The notes below the pieces were generated by a model. That model worked only from the letters and a program-made list of their open reading frames with translations. It did no database searches and was not told the DNA's origin. Shown piece by piece: positions 1 through 8,822 of a DNA stretch of 42,533 bases. The position numbers and the translations under genes are program-made. Source of the stretch: Armatimonadota bacterium (GTDB lineage: Bacteria; Armatimonadota; JADLDR01); contig JADLDR010000083.1 of NCBI GenBank assembly GCA_020846535.1, forward strand, positions 1 through 42,533. Reading direction: 5' to 3'. Numbering within the stretch: position 1 is the first letter of the stretch; each line of letters starts with the position of its first letter.

Positions 1-192
1 AAGCGAAATCAACGGCAGCCGCTCTTCATCTTGAGCGATCCCCGGCCCTTTCCATGCAAAAGGACCGGTCCTATCGCCTTCAGCCGTGTCTTGAAAAAGA
101 ATGCCAAACTTTTGGATAGGTGCTTAGCCCTGAAATAATCAGGGAAGCTGGTATTCTGAAGAGCCTGTTTTTTCGAATGGCTTCTCTGCCCC
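1..192. other. Upstream flank, no gene recognised
   Basis: No open frame here has a start, ribosome site and recognisable product. A short inverted repeat (CCCTGA/TCAGGG, about 128-144) is the only structure seen. It may be the tail of an upstream unit or a spacer before the flagellin promoter. Confidence 0.4.
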
Positions 193-220
193 TAAAGAAT
201 GCCTCCGGAACTGCCGATAA
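193..220 (+). promoter_or_regulatory. Sigma-28 (FliA/SigD)-type promoter of flagellin
   Basis: TAAA at 193-196 and a perfect GCCGATAA at 213-220 are separated by 16 bases. This matches the flagellar sigma factor consensus (TAAA, about 15 bases, GCCGATAA). It lies about 100 bases before the flagellin start, which fits a late-class flagellar gene. Confidence 0.85.
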
Positions 221-249
221 TGGCTATTGATAGATCAAATCGGTCGAAC

Positions 250-308
250 GGTCGGCAGGAGGCCGACCGGGGCTTGTCCCTTCGGGGCGAAGCGAACTTA
301 TGGAGGAG
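250..308 (+). promoter_or_regulatory. Structured flagellin leader with GGA-loop hairpin
   Basis: The transcribed leader holds a 7-bp hairpin (GGTCGGC 250-256, GCCGACC 262-268) whose loop is AGGAG, then a short UUCG hairpin (about 273-292), then the Shine-Dalgarno GGAGGAG at 302-308. A GGA in a hairpin loop plus a second GGA in the Shine-Dalgarno is the layout of CsrA targets such as the Bacillus hag leader. Regulation by CsrA is inferred; no csrA or fliW gene lies in the window. Confidence 0.4.
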
Positions 309-316
309 AAACTACC

Positions 317-2092
317 ATGTCCATGCGGATCAACACCAACACCACCTCGATCAACGCGCACAACAATCTCTTGCAAACTTCGGATTCGTTGTCGCGCTCC
401 ATCGAACGACTGTCCTCCGGCCTCAAGATCAACCGGTCTGCGGACGATCCGGCGGGCCTCGTGATTTCCGAAAACCTGCGCGCCCAGATCGGCGGCGTCA
501 CGCAGGCGATGGCGAACGCCAATGACGCCGTGAACCTGGTGAAAACGGCAGAAGGGGCGCTCTCCGAAGTCCATTCCCTTTTGCGGACGATGCGGACCCT
601 GGCCCAACACGCCGCGAACACAGGCGTCAACGATCTGACGGCAATCCAGGCGGACCAGACGCAGATCAAATCCGCCATCGACAGCATCAACCGCATCGCC
701 CAGCAGACCCAGTTCGGGACCAAGAAGCTGCTGGACGGAACCTCCGGCATCTCCGCTACGGTCACCAAAACCTCCGATGTGGCCGCGCTGTTTATCGGCG
801 GTCAGGTGGGCGGCAACACTATCACCACGGCGGGCGCGATTACGCTGACCGTCACCCAGGCGGCTACCCGCTCTACCTATGTGGCCTCCAGGGCCTTCGG
901 CAGCGGCGCGACAACGGCGATGGGAACCGGCGGAACGGTCGTCGTGAACGGCCAGTCGGTCTCTGTGCAGGCGAGCGATACGGCGCAAACGCTGATCAAC
1001 AAGATCAACGATATCTCCAGCATCACCGGAGTTACCGCCAAACTGGACTCGTCCAACCATCTGGAACTCACCTCTATCAATTACGGTTCGAATTTCAAGA
1101 TCGCCGTAACCGAAAGTGCGGACGGCATCATCAACACCACGGCTTCTACGCCGACTTCGAACACGGACGGCGTGGATGCACTGGCGACCGCCGTGATCGG
1201 CAGCACGACCGTCCAGTTCACCGGCGGCGTCGGGGCCAATGACTCCGGCCTGAAGATGAAGGATGCTTCCGGCAACAGCATTCTGCTGACCGAAACCGGG
1301 AACACGGCAGCCGTCACCGCCGAAGCTACGGCAGGAACGGCGCAGACCTCCGCCCTGGCTGCTGACGAAGTTCTTACCTTCAGCGGCAACCTTTTCGGAG
1401 GGACGAGCGTTTCCCTCGACCTGACGACAGGCGATACCCAGGCCGATATCATCGATGCGATCAACAGCAACGACTTGCTGAAAGAAAAGATCGTCGCATC
1501 GGCGGATTCTTCCGGCAATCTGGTGATCACCTCGAAGGAAGCGGGGCTGGCAGGCAACTTCTCGGTCGTTTCGGATGTGGCCGCCGCTGCGGACTCTACC
1601 GGAATCGGCACGACCCCGATAGCGGGCGGCGGGAGCGGTGGGAACAACACCGTCGGCTCCGTCAGCGCAGGCAGCCTTTCTTTCGCTATCGGCGCGAACG
1701 CCAACCAGTCCGAGAAGCTCTCCCTAGGGAATGTCCAGGCCTACCAGCTCGGGAACACGGTTGTCGCCAGCATGACCCTGGCGACCGTCGATGTCACGAC
1801 TGCCACAGGCGCCAATGACGCCATCAAGATCATCGACGAGGCGATCAGCCAGGTATCGGGTCTCCGGGCGAATCTGGGAGCCTTCCAGAAGCAGACCCTG
1901 GAGAGCAACATGCGGTCACTCGGAATCGCCAAAGAGAACCTGTCGGCTTCCGAGTCCGCGGTTCGCGATACCGATATGGCGGCAGAGATGGTTTCCTTCA
2001 CGCGGAGCCAGATTTTGATGCAGGCAGGCACCGCGATGCTGGCTCAAGCCAACTCCATGCCTCAGCAAGTACTCCAGCTCCTCCGCGGCTAA
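317..2092 (+). CDS. fliC: Flagellin
   Basis: Structural subunit of the flagellar filament, 591 residues, exported through the flagellar type III apparatus. The N-terminal D0/D1 helices (about 1-140) begin MRINTNTTSINAHNNL and include the family signature SSGLKINRSADDPAGL. The C-terminal D1/D0 part (about 505-591) ends AQANSMPQQVLQLLRG. The variable middle (about 150-500) carries a flagellin-IN-like repeat and, at about 338-438, a module that recurs in FliD. The reading frame is open from 227, but the start at 317 follows the strong Shine-Dalgarno GGAGGAG and gives the conserved terminus MSMRINT. The protein has no cysteine, as is usual for flagellins. The gene leads the cluster from a sigma-28-type promoter and is followed by a terminator-like hairpin, as expected for a product made in excess of its neighbours. 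Confidence 0.97.
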   Translation: MSMRINTNTTSINAHNNLLQTSDSLSRSIERLSSGLKINRSADDPAGLVISENLRAQIGGVTQAMANANDAVNLVKTAEGALSEVHSLLRTMRTLAQHAANTGVNDLTAIQADQTQIKSAIDSINRIAQQTQFGTKKLLDGTSGISATVTKTSDVAALFIGGQVGGNTITTAGAITLTVTQAATRSTYVASRAFGSGATTAMGTGGTVVVNGQSVSVQASDTAQTLINKINDISSITGVTAKLDSSNHLELTSINYGSNFKIAVTESADGIINTTASTPTSNTDGVDALATAVIGSTTVQFTGGVGANDSGLKMKDASGNSILLTETGNTAAVTAEATAGTAQTSALAADEVLTFSGNLFGGTSVSLDLTTGDTQADIIDAINSNDLLKEKIVASADSSGNLVITSKEAGLAGNFSVVSDVAAAADSTGIGTTPIAGGGSGGNNTVGSVSAGSLSFAIGANANQSEKLSLGNVQAYQLGNTVVASMTLATVDVTTATGANDAIKIIDEAISQVSGLRANLGAFQKQTLESNMRSLGIAKENLSASESAVRDTDMAAEMVSFTRSQILMQAGTAMLAQANSMPQQVLQLLRG

Positions 2093-2127
2093 TCTCTGAA
2101 CGGCCCGGATTGAGCCTGGTATGACAG

Positions 2128-2164
2128 GGGCCGACCTGGCAATCCCAGGCCGGCCCTTTTCTTT
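2128..2164 (+). terminator. Terminator/attenuator after flagellin
   Basis: The stem GGGCCGACCTGG (2128-2139) pairs with CCAGGCCGGCCC (2145-2156) with one mismatch. A T-rich tract TTTTCTTT (2157-2164) follows. It probably ends most flagellin transcripts while letting some pass to flaG-fliD. Confidence 0.75.
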
Positions 2165-2184
2165 AAAAGATGGAGGTGATCGGT

Positions 2185-2553
2185 ATGGCGCGCATTGAGA
2201 CCTCATTGACCGCCACCATGCCCGTGCCGGCGGATATACAAAAGAGATCCGACCTGCCGTCTCCGGAAGCTGTCCCGCCGACCCAAAGAGTCGATAAGGA
2301 GGCAACCAGAAAGGCCGCCCCGGAAGACGATCAGAGGCTTTTGCAGGAAGCCATCGGCAAAATGAACAACACCCTGGAGACCTTCGATGTCCAGGCCCAG
2401 TTTTCCATCGATGACCGCGCCAAAGAAGTGGTCGTCAAAATCATGAACACACGCACTCATGAGGTAATCCGTCAGATTCCTCCTGAGCATGTCCTGGAGA
2501 TGGCCGCCAGCCTGAGAGAAAAGCTGGGCCTGCTGCTCGATCGGAAAATATAG
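2185..2553 (+). CDS. flaG: FlaG family protein
   Basis: Small flagellar accessory protein of 122 residues. The conserved C-terminal half reads ...VQAQFSIDDRAKEVVVKIM, then EVIRQIPPEHVLEMA, then GLLLDRKI, which is the FlaG signature (an amphipathic repeat ending I-PP-E-L). The N-terminal third is proline-rich and variable. FlaG proteins are linked to filament length or flagellation pattern; the exact job is unclear. The start at 2185 is preferred over 2170 because GGAGGTGAT at 2172-2180 is then correctly spaced. Position between fliC and fliD is the usual one in many bacteria. Confidence 0.9.
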   Translation: MARIETSLTATMPVPADIQKRSDLPSPEAVPPTQRVDKEATRKAAPEDDQRLLQEAIGKMNNTLETFDVQAQFSIDDRAKEVVVKIMNTRTHEVIRQIPPEHVLEMAASLREKLGLLLDRKI

Positions 2554-2564
2554 GGAGCAAGAGC

Positions 2565-4838
2565 ATGGGGAGCCTTTTCTCGGTTTCCGGACTGGCGTCC
2601 GGGATCGATACGGATGGCATCATTGAGAAAGCGATGGCCCTAGCCCGCCGCCCTGCCCTGCGGCTCCAGTCCCGCCAGGCGGATCTGACGACCCAGCTTG
2701 CCGCCTGGCAGGACTTCAACGCCAAACTCCTCAACTTGCAGGCCCAGGCCAACAACCTGAACACGGCTGCCGCTTTCAGCCCGATCAAGGCGGCCTCTTC
2801 CGACCAGGCCGTCGCCATCGCCACGGCCTCTTCGGAGGCCGTCCCCGGCACTTACAATATCGCGGTCAGCAAGCTGGCCCAATTTCACAAGATATCGTCA
2901 GGCGTCTATGCCGATCAGTCAAGCGCCCTGGGGCTGTCCGGGGAAATTCTCGTCAACGGGAAAAAGATCGGCCTGAGAGAAACAGACACTCTTGCCAACC
3001 TCCGCACCAAAATCAATGACACGAACGCCGGGGTGACGGCCTCCCTCCTGACCACCCAGCCCGGCGAGTACCGCCTGACCCTGACCAGCTCGGCCAGCGG
3101 CACGCCCGGAGCCATCCAGGTGGCCGATGTCGGATCAGGAACGCTCGCACAGGGCCTGGGATGGATCAACGGCTCCGTCTCACTAAAAAACAGTGTGGAA
3201 AAAGGGGCGGCTTCGGATCAATTTGCGGATAGCGCCACAGCGGTCGGCTCCCTCCTGGGGCTTTCCAGCCCGGCCAGCGGGACCATCCAGATCAACGGGA
3301 CAGGCGTTGCGGTGGATATGGCTTCCGATTCCCTGACCGATATCGCCGCTCACATCAACGCCGCCGGGATCGCCGGGGTCAGCGCCTCGGTGGAGTCCGT
3401 CAGTGACGGCAGTTCAGTCACATACCGCCTCAAAATCACCGGAGCCGATACGCCCGTTCTCACAGATGACAGGAATATCCTGACCGGCCTGGGCGTCTTG
3501 AAAAACGACGCCGCGAACCAACTGACCGCCGCGCAGGACGCTCTCTTTACGGTCGACGGCCTGTGGGCCTCCAAGAGTTCCAATACGGTCAGCGATTTGA
3601 TTCCCGGAGTGACCCTCACCCTCCTTGCGGCGGATGCCGCCAATCCGAAGACCGCCACCTTATCTTTTGAGCGTGATGTTGCGGGGATCAAGTCTGCTGT
3701 CAACAACTTCGTGGACAGCTACAATACGGCCATCGGGTTCATCAAAGACCAGTTCACCTTCGACAGCGAAACGATGGAAAACGGCGTGCTGTTCGGGGAC
3801 TACACCTTGCAGGGCATCCAGACCGACCTCGTGGAAGCCGTTTCTGAGACCGTGGACGGGCTGCCCGCCTCGATGAGTATGCTGTCCCAGGCCGGCATCA
3901 CCCTGGATCAGAACAACCGCCTGGTGGTCAATGACGCCAAGCTGACTCAGGCTCTGAACACCGACCCAAATGGGGTCATGGAGCTTTTCCGGACAGGCGG
4001 GACAACCACCGATTCTCAGGTGACCTTTCTATCAGCCACCGACAAGACCAAGCCGTCGGCCAATGCACCCTATTCGGTCTATATCACCCAGGCGGCCCAG
4101 CAATCTTCTGCCGCATCGGGGACGGCGCAAACGTCGGCGAGTGCCTCTGCGGAAAAACTCACGTTCAGCGGCCTCCTGTTCGGCAGCGCCACCCGGGAAA
4201 TCACCCTGAAGGCCGGCAATAGTCTGGATGACAGCATCGCCCAGATCAATGCCGACGCTACCCTGAACCGCGACCTTATCGCCTCCAAAAGCGCGGAGGG
4301 CAATCTGGTCATCTCGTCTCGGCAAGCGGGTTCGGCCTATTCCTTCAAAGTCGTTTCCGACCAGGCGGCCAGCGCGGACAATAGCGGCATCGGTAATGTC
4401 CAGGTTACGGCACAAGGGCTGGATGTGGCGGGAACCATCAACGGAGAGGCGGCGACCGGAACCGGGCAAATCCTTGTCGGCAACTCCGGAAACTCCAACA
4501 CCGCGGGCCTGGCGATCCGGATAGCGGCCACGACCGCCGGAGACCACGGCACAATCGCATTGACGCAGGGAATCGGGGCGCAAGTGGGCGGCCTGGTCAA
4601 ATCGCTAACCGATTTGACCGCCGGCGCTCTGGCGAACGCCCAGAGCGGCGTCCTGAGCCAGATCGATGATATCAAAACCCGCGTCACCGATATGGAAGCA
4701 CTGCTTACCGTCCAGGAAGAACGGATGCGGGAGCAATTTCTGATGATGGAGTCGACCCTGTCCAAATTACAGTCTCAGGGCCAATGGCTCAGCTCCCAGA
4801 TTTCCCAGATGACGGGCAGCAGTAGCAGCAAAAAATAA
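2565..4838 (+). CDS. fliD: Flagellar cap / hook-associated protein 2
   Basis: FliD caps the filament and folds incoming flagellin at the tip. The 757-residue protein starts MGSLFSVSGLASGIDTDGII, a hallmark of FliD_N, and ends in a coiled-coil FliD_C region (RVTDMEALLTVQEERMREQF, then MESTLSKLQSQ). Hook-IN-like repeats lie around residues 120-210 and 220-310. It is longer than usual (about 450-700), partly because of an inserted module at about 517-617 that is close to half identical to part of the flagellin in this cluster. The start follows GGGAG with good spacing, 12 bases after flaG, so the two are probably co-transcribed. Confidence 0.96.
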   Translation: MGSLFSVSGLASGIDTDGIIEKAMALARRPALRLQSRQADLTTQLAAWQDFNAKLLNLQAQANNLNTAAAFSPIKAASSDQAVAIATASSEAVPGTYNIAVSKLAQFHKISSGVYADQSSALGLSGEILVNGKKIGLRETDTLANLRTKINDTNAGVTASLLTTQPGEYRLTLTSSASGTPGAIQVADVGSGTLAQGLGWINGSVSLKNSVEKGAASDQFADSATAVGSLLGLSSPASGTIQINGTGVAVDMASDSLTDIAAHINAAGIAGVSASVESVSDGSSVTYRLKITGADTPVLTDDRNILTGLGVLKNDAANQLTAAQDALFTVDGLWASKSSNTVSDLIPGVTLTLLAADAANPKTATLSFERDVAGIKSAVNNFVDSYNTAIGFIKDQFTFDSETMENGVLFGDYTLQGIQTDLVEAVSETVDGLPASMSMLSQAGITLDQNNRLVVNDAKLTQALNTDPNGVMELFRTGGTTTDSQVTFLSATDKTKPSANAPYSVYITQAAQQSSAASGTAQTSASASAEKLTFSGLLFGSATREITLKAGNSLDDSIAQINADATLNRDLIASKSAEGNLVISSRQAGSAYSFKVVSDQAASADNSGIGNVQVTAQGLDVAGTINGEAATGTGQILVGNSGNSNTAGLAIRIAATTAGDHGTIALTQGIGAQVGGLVKSLTDLTAGALANAQSGVLSQIDDIKTRVTDMEALLTVQEERMREQFLMMESTLSKLQSQGQWLSSQISQMTGSSSSKK

Positions 4839-4920
4839 ATCTGAAGATACCCTCGTCATCTACCGATACCGGAATGGAGAAACATCTTCTCCACCCCCCG
4901 GTCCAGCATCAGGGTTATGT

Positions 4921-4945
4921 AAGGGCGGGTCTCAAACCCGCCCTT
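4921..4945 (+). repeat. Hairpin between fliD and fliS (dispersed family member)
   Basis: AAGGGCGGGT (4921-4930) pairs perfectly with ACCCGCCCTT (4936-4945) around a 5-base loop. There is no strong T-run, so terminator action is uncertain. The sequence resembles the other G/C-rich hairpins that follow genes in this window. Confidence 0.55.
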
Positions 4946-4980
4946 CACCATCTGATTTTCAATGAATGAAGGAGATCTTC

Positions 4981-5406
4981 ATGGCCGGTTTCAACCCCTA
5001 CCAGCAGTATCAGCGCACCCAGATCGATACCGCCAGCCCCGGCAAGCTGATCCTGATGCTTTACGACGGGGCGATTCGCTTCTCAAACGCGGCCCGGAGC
5101 GCGATGGAGCGTGGAGACCTCTACCAGAAAAGCTACAATCTCATGAAAGCCCAAAGCATCCTGGGAGAGTTGATGTCCTGCCTGAATATGAAGGCCGGGG
5201 GCCAGATCGCAGCCAACCTTTTCGCCATCTACTCTTACCTCTTCGACCGCCTGACCGAAGCGAGCCTCAACGACGATATCGTCCCTCTCAGCCAGGCGAT
5301 CTCCCACCTGAACGAACTCCGCGAAGCCTGGGCCGAGGCCGAGAAAATCTACCAGTCACAGCGCAATCAGGCTCCTGCCGAGCAGGGAATGGCGCTGGTC
5401 GGATGA
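4981..5406 (+). CDS. fliS: Flagellar export chaperone FliS
   Basis: FliS binds the C-terminus of newly made flagellin in the cytoplasm and keeps it from polymerising before export. The 141-residue protein starts MAGFNPYQQYQRTQIDTASP and continues GKLILMLYDGAIRF, the classic FliS signature (YQ...I.TASP..L...LYDGAI.F). It is helical throughout and of usual length. The start at 4981 is chosen over 4966 because AAGGAG (4969-4974) is correctly spaced before it. It follows fliD and overlaps the next gene by an ATGA junction, the standard fliD-fliS-fliT order. Confidence 0.95.
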   Translation: MAGFNPYQQYQRTQIDTASPGKLILMLYDGAIRFSNAARSAMERGDLYQKSYNLMKAQSILGELMSCLNMKAGGQIAANLFAIYSYLFDRLTEASLNDDIVPLSQAISHLNELREAWAEAEKIYQSQRNQAPAEQGMALVG

Positions 5407-5762
5407 GCGGCCTCTTTTTGGATCTTTGCCGCGACTGGCTGGACTGCTGCCGGGCGCAGGCGGAGGCGTTGGGCCGCAGCGATTGGGAATCGCTTGCCCG
5501 GATAGCGACCCGGAAAGAGGAACTGCAAGCTCAACTGGAAACCTCCGACATTCCGGGCGACGAAACGCCGCAGAAGGAAAGGGCTCTTCGCTTATTGGAG
5601 GAAGCCTGCGCTCTGGAAACGGAGACCCGGAACCGGCTCGATGAACGGATGAAATTACTGGCGCAGCGGATGAGGTCGCTTCACTGCCAGCGAAACGCCC
5701 GGAGAAGCTATCGTCAGGTGCCTGCCGGGAATAGCCCTCGCTATATGGATAAAAGGCGATAA
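5403..5762 (+). CDS. fliT: FliT/FlgN-like flagellar export chaperone
   Basis: A 119-residue, strongly charged, helical protein. The start ATG overlaps the fliS stop (ATGA), so translation is probably coupled. Position after fliS and the C-terminal tail (YRQVP, then PRYMDKRR, resembling the FlgN/FliT ending with a late aromatic and a DKK/DKR) identify it as a FliT- or FlgN-type chaperone for FliD or hook-filament junction proteins. Overall similarity to known FliT is low, as is normal for this fast-evolving family, so the symbol rests mainly on gene order. It is the last gene before a strong terminator. Confidence 0.7.
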   Translation: MSGLFLDLCRDWLDCCRAQAEALGRSDWESLARIATRKEELQAQLETSDIPGDETPQKERALRLLEEACALETETRNRLDERMKLLAQRMRSLHCQRNARRSYRQVPAGNSPRYMDKRR

Positions 5763-5792
5763 AAAAGCCCCTCTCAAAAGAGAGGGGCTTTT
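5763..5792. terminator. Bidirectional rho-independent terminator
   Basis: A perfect 13-bp stem (AAAAGCCCCTCTC 5763-5775, GAGAGGGGCTTTT 5780-5792) with an AAAA loop. A-run and T-run flanks let it serve both strands. It sits between the convergent fliT-like gene and the SLBB export gene. Confidence 0.9.
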
Positions 5793-5805
5793 CGCTTGAT
5801 ATACG

Positions 5806-8703
5806 CTACCGGAGAATAAGCTGCATGATGCGGAAGGCCAGGGCCGCATTGGTGATCGGACGTAGCGCCTGGTCGAAGGTAGACCACTTGTCCTTGATCT
5901 TCTGGGCCATAACCTTTGTGGGCACGAAGATGATATCTCCGGTTCCGACCTGGCGCACCTGCTTGATCGGCTGGATATGGCCGTTGGCCCGGATGACCAG
6001 GATGCGTTCCGGAGCCGCGTCGGGCGCGTAGCCTCCGGCGTTATTCACATAATAATCGACTTTCTGCCCCGGCACATGAAGCAGCGAGGAAGGCTGCACG
6101 ACCGCTCCCTCCACCGCTACCGTAATGGGCTTGGTCGGGATCGTGATCTTATCCCCTTCCGCCAGAACCACATCGTCCGAGCTGCCTTTCTCCTTGAGGG
6201 CTTTGTTCATATTGACCACCACACGCCCGGCAGGCAGCAGATCCGTATCGACCAGGGGCCGCGCTCTGGACACCAGTTCGGACGCCGATATGCCCTGGAT
6301 GATCGTTCCGGCAGCCTGCTGGGGTTGGGGCGTATTGTTGGTGGTTGTTCCAGGGATGGTAATGCCTGCATTGGACGTTCCCGATGTGGCGGAAAGAACC
6401 TGAATCTTTTCGATCTCCGCCTGGGCTGCTCTCCGCTTATACTCGTCCTCATTGACGATTCTGAGGATCTGGGCAATCAGGCTTGCCGTTTTGCGCTGGG
6501 TGTCCGAAACGAGCAGGTTCGGGTTGCGCTGGAATTCGATGCCTTCCGGAAATGCGTCGCCCCTGAGGCCGCCGGCCCGTTCGATGAGGTCGCTCAGCCT
6601 ATCCTCGCGGCTTTTCAACGGATAGAAACCCGGCACTTTGACCGCGCCCCTGAGTTCAATCATCATCGGGGTCTCGATGAATTCGCCCCGCTCGCGCACG
6701 TAGACCTGATCCTGGTTTTGCAGCACGATATTCTGGCTTTCGTCTTGCTTGTTCCAGACCGCCTCCAGGTCGGCGTTGATCACCTGAGTCGAGCTGTCCT
6801 GTCCGGCCCTGGCAATTTCGATTTTCGAATAAGAGGCCGGAAGCGGTCCACCTGCCACCATCAGGAGGTCGCGCAGGCGCATCCCATCAGGACGCTCGTA
6901 TATACCGGGCTTCAGGACCGACCCGTGAATGTTGACGAACTGGGACACATTGCGCCGCACCACCTCGCGCTGGGAATAGACAATCACCCGATCCCAGCGA
7001 ATAATCTTCAGGTTGTGTTCCGGGTCTCCGGCCATCGCCTTATCGAGATTGAACGGCAGCAGCTTCAGAGTCTCGTCATTTTCCAGCCGGTATATATCGG
7101 CGCGGTCGGGATAGGCGTCCCCCATCAGCCCTTCCGCAGCGCGCACCAGGTCGGCCACCGTCATCCCTTCAATGAGACCGTATGACCCCGGGCGCGAAAC
7201 CGGCCCCTCGATATTGACCATATTCATCCGGTAGGGTTTGAGTTCCAGAGCCTGGATATAGTCCCCGTCATATATCGGAGGGTTAGCCCTGTCGGGGGCT
7301 GAGGAAGAAAGATCGACATCGATCAGCATATGCTGCTGGTTGGGCTTGACGGTATCGACCACAACCCGGCGGTTGAGTGCGGTGGGCAGCAGCCCTCCCG
7401 CCATCGCCAGGACATCCTGAAGCCGTTCCCCGCCCTTCAGTTCGTAAAGGGCCGCCCGTTTGACCTCACCGGCTATCGAGACGGTCGGCCCCACCAGCGG
7501 AATGAAAATGGCGTCTCCCGGCTGCAACTCGATGTCCTGACTACTCTCCCCTTTCAGCAGATAACGATAGAAATCGAGATGGATCACCTTCTGCCCGCGC
7601 TTGAGCTGGATGTCGCGGAGGGTTCCCCGGTCGCTGGGGCCGCCTGCCGCATAGAGAACGTTGAACAGCGTGGCGGTCGCCGGGACCTGGTAGCTGCCCG
7701 GAGCGAACGCCTCCCCATTGATCTGCACCAGCATCTGCCGGAGCGCCTGCAAAGCCACGCTGATCTGCACGTTCCGGAACATGCGGAGCATGTGCGCCCG
7801 CACCATCCGCTCGAACTGGGAGAGCGTCTGGCCGCGTACGGAGAGCCGCGTCCCCATGGGCAGGACAATCTCACCCTGGGGATCCACTTTGATTTGCGCT
7901 TCCCGGACCTCCATCGTGGGACTCCAGTAGCGGAGAATGATCACATCTCCCGGTCCCAACTGGTATCGCTCCGGAATCAGCCCGGCGCTGGATATCGCTA
8001 CCGGAAGCTCCTGGGGCCCGGTCATCTGGTTGAGGTTTTGGGGCAACATGCCTCCCTCGGCCCCCGGAGCCACCCCTGCGCCAACCGCCGGCTGAGGCTG
8101 GACGCCTGTTGTTTCCGCGCCAGGGGGAGTTGTTATCCCTCCCGAAACCGGGGCGGTCCCGGGAGTCGGCACGGTCCCGTCCGTTGCAGGAGTCTGAGGC
8201 AGCGTCATGGTGGAGGTTCCTGTTGCCAAAGGCACCAAAGGAGTGCCTTGAGTCACCGGAACTGAAGCTCCTTGCGCTTGTGGAACGGCTGCTGCGCCTG
8301 ACAGGCTGCTCGGAACAGGAAGCCCCCGCAGCCGCATCAGCCGCACGCGGCCCGGCATAAAGAAATCATAACCGAACCGGGGGAGAGCCTGGCGGGCAAG
8401 GCCCGATAAGGTCAGATTTCGGATACCCAGAGGTGAAACCTGGTTCGGTTCCTTCTCTGGCCCCGTTGCTCCAGCCAGTGCAGCCGGAGGAACTACCGGC
8501 TGCCCGTTCCCGCCCGGCTGCCCCGGCTGGACAGTCGGCGCGGGTGGAACCGGCTGTCCCGGTTGAGGGCCGGGTTGCGCCGGCTGATTGGGCTGCGGCG
8601 CAGGGCCCTGCCCGCCCGGCTGCTGGCTGAAAACAGCCATCGGTATCAAAATCGCTATGAATGCAAGAATCGCAGGCCATCGATGCCCTATAAACGATTG
8701 CAT
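5806..8703 (-). CDS. Polysaccharide export protein with Poly_export and six SLBB domains
   Basis: Wza-like outer-membrane polysaccharide export protein, 965 residues. After a signal peptide (about 1-26, ending AVFSQ) comes a long proline/glycine/glutamine-rich linker (to about 235). The Poly_export domain starts at YQLGPGDVI. Six SLBB-type repeats follow, each beginning with a V-G motif such as INGEAFAPGSY, IAGEVKRAALY, IEGPVSRPGSY, IHGSVLKPGIY, LRGAVKVPGFY and VEGAVVQPSSL. Wza itself (about 380 residues) has fewer, so this is an extended form. The frame is open from 8745, but the ATG at 8703 has AAGGAG upstream and gives a normal signal peptide. No glycosyltransferase or Wzc/Wzx gene lies nearby, so its polymer is unknown. 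It implies an outer membrane. Confidence 0.88.
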   Translation of the reverse strand: MQSFIGHRWPAILAFIAILIPMAVFSQQPGGQGPAPQPNQPAQPGPQPGQPVPPAPTVQPGQPGGNGQPVVPPAALAGATGPEKEPNQVSPLGIRNLTLSGLARQALPRFGYDFFMPGRVRLMRLRGLPVPSSLSGAAAVPQAQGASVPVTQGTPLVPLATGTSTMTLPQTPATDGTVPTPGTAPVSGGITTPPGAETTGVQPQPAVGAGVAPGAEGGMLPQNLNQMTGPQELPVAISSAGLIPERYQLGPGDVIILRYWSPTMEVREAQIKVDPQGEIVLPMGTRLSVRGQTLSQFERMVRAHMLRMFRNVQISVALQALRQMLVQINGEAFAPGSYQVPATATLFNVLYAAGGPSDRGTLRDIQLKRGQKVIHLDFYRYLLKGESSQDIELQPGDAIFIPLVGPTVSIAGEVKRAALYELKGGERLQDVLAMAGGLLPTALNRRVVVDTVKPNQQHMLIDVDLSSSAPDRANPPIYDGDYIQALELKPYRMNMVNIEGPVSRPGSYGLIEGMTVADLVRAAEGLMGDAYPDRADIYRLENDETLKLLPFNLDKAMAGDPEHNLKIIRWDRVIVYSQREVVRRNVSQFVNIHGSVLKPGIYERPDGMRLRDLLMVAGGPLPASYSKIEIARAGQDSSTQVINADLEAVWNKQDESQNIVLQNQDQVYVRERGEFIETPMMIELRGAVKVPGFYPLKSREDRLSDLIERAGGLRGDAFPEGIEFQRNPNLLVSDTQRKTASLIAQILRIVNEDEYKRRAAQAEIEKIQVLSATSGTSNAGITIPGTTTNNTPQPQQAAGTIIQGISASELVSRARPLVDTDLLPAGRVVVNMNKALKEKGSSDDVVLAEGDKITIPTKPITVAVEGAVVQPSSLLHVPGQKVDYYVNNAGGYAPDAAPERILVIRANGHIQPIKQVRQVGTGDIIFVPTKVMAQKIKDKWSTFDQALRPITNAALAFRIMQLILR

Positions 8704-8756
8704 GTAAACGCGAACTCCTTTCGGCTGGACTGCATTGAATGGCATATCGCTGGCTC

Positions 8757-8786
8757 AGTATATCACAGAGCCGCAGGGGTTGTCAA
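8757..8786 (-). promoter_or_regulatory. Sigma-70-type promoter of the SLBB export gene
   Basis: On the minus strand a perfect TTGACA (8786-8781) and TATACT (8762-8757) are 18 bases apart, about 54 bases before the start codon. It has the same boxes and spacing as the promoter at 10937. Confidence 0.8.
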
Positions 8787-8822
8787 AACTTTCCCGATCT
8801 TGTTTCGGCCAGGGCGGATAGA

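Noticed and set aside
227..316. Longer N-terminus for flagellin from 227
   Set aside because: It would overlap the structured leader, and the conserved flagellin start is at 317 behind a strong Shine-Dalgarno.
4836..4876. Possible sigma-28 promoter before fliS (TAAA ... ACCGATAC)
   Set aside because: The interval between TAAA and ACCGATAC is 22 bases instead of about 15-16, and the -10 is imperfect.
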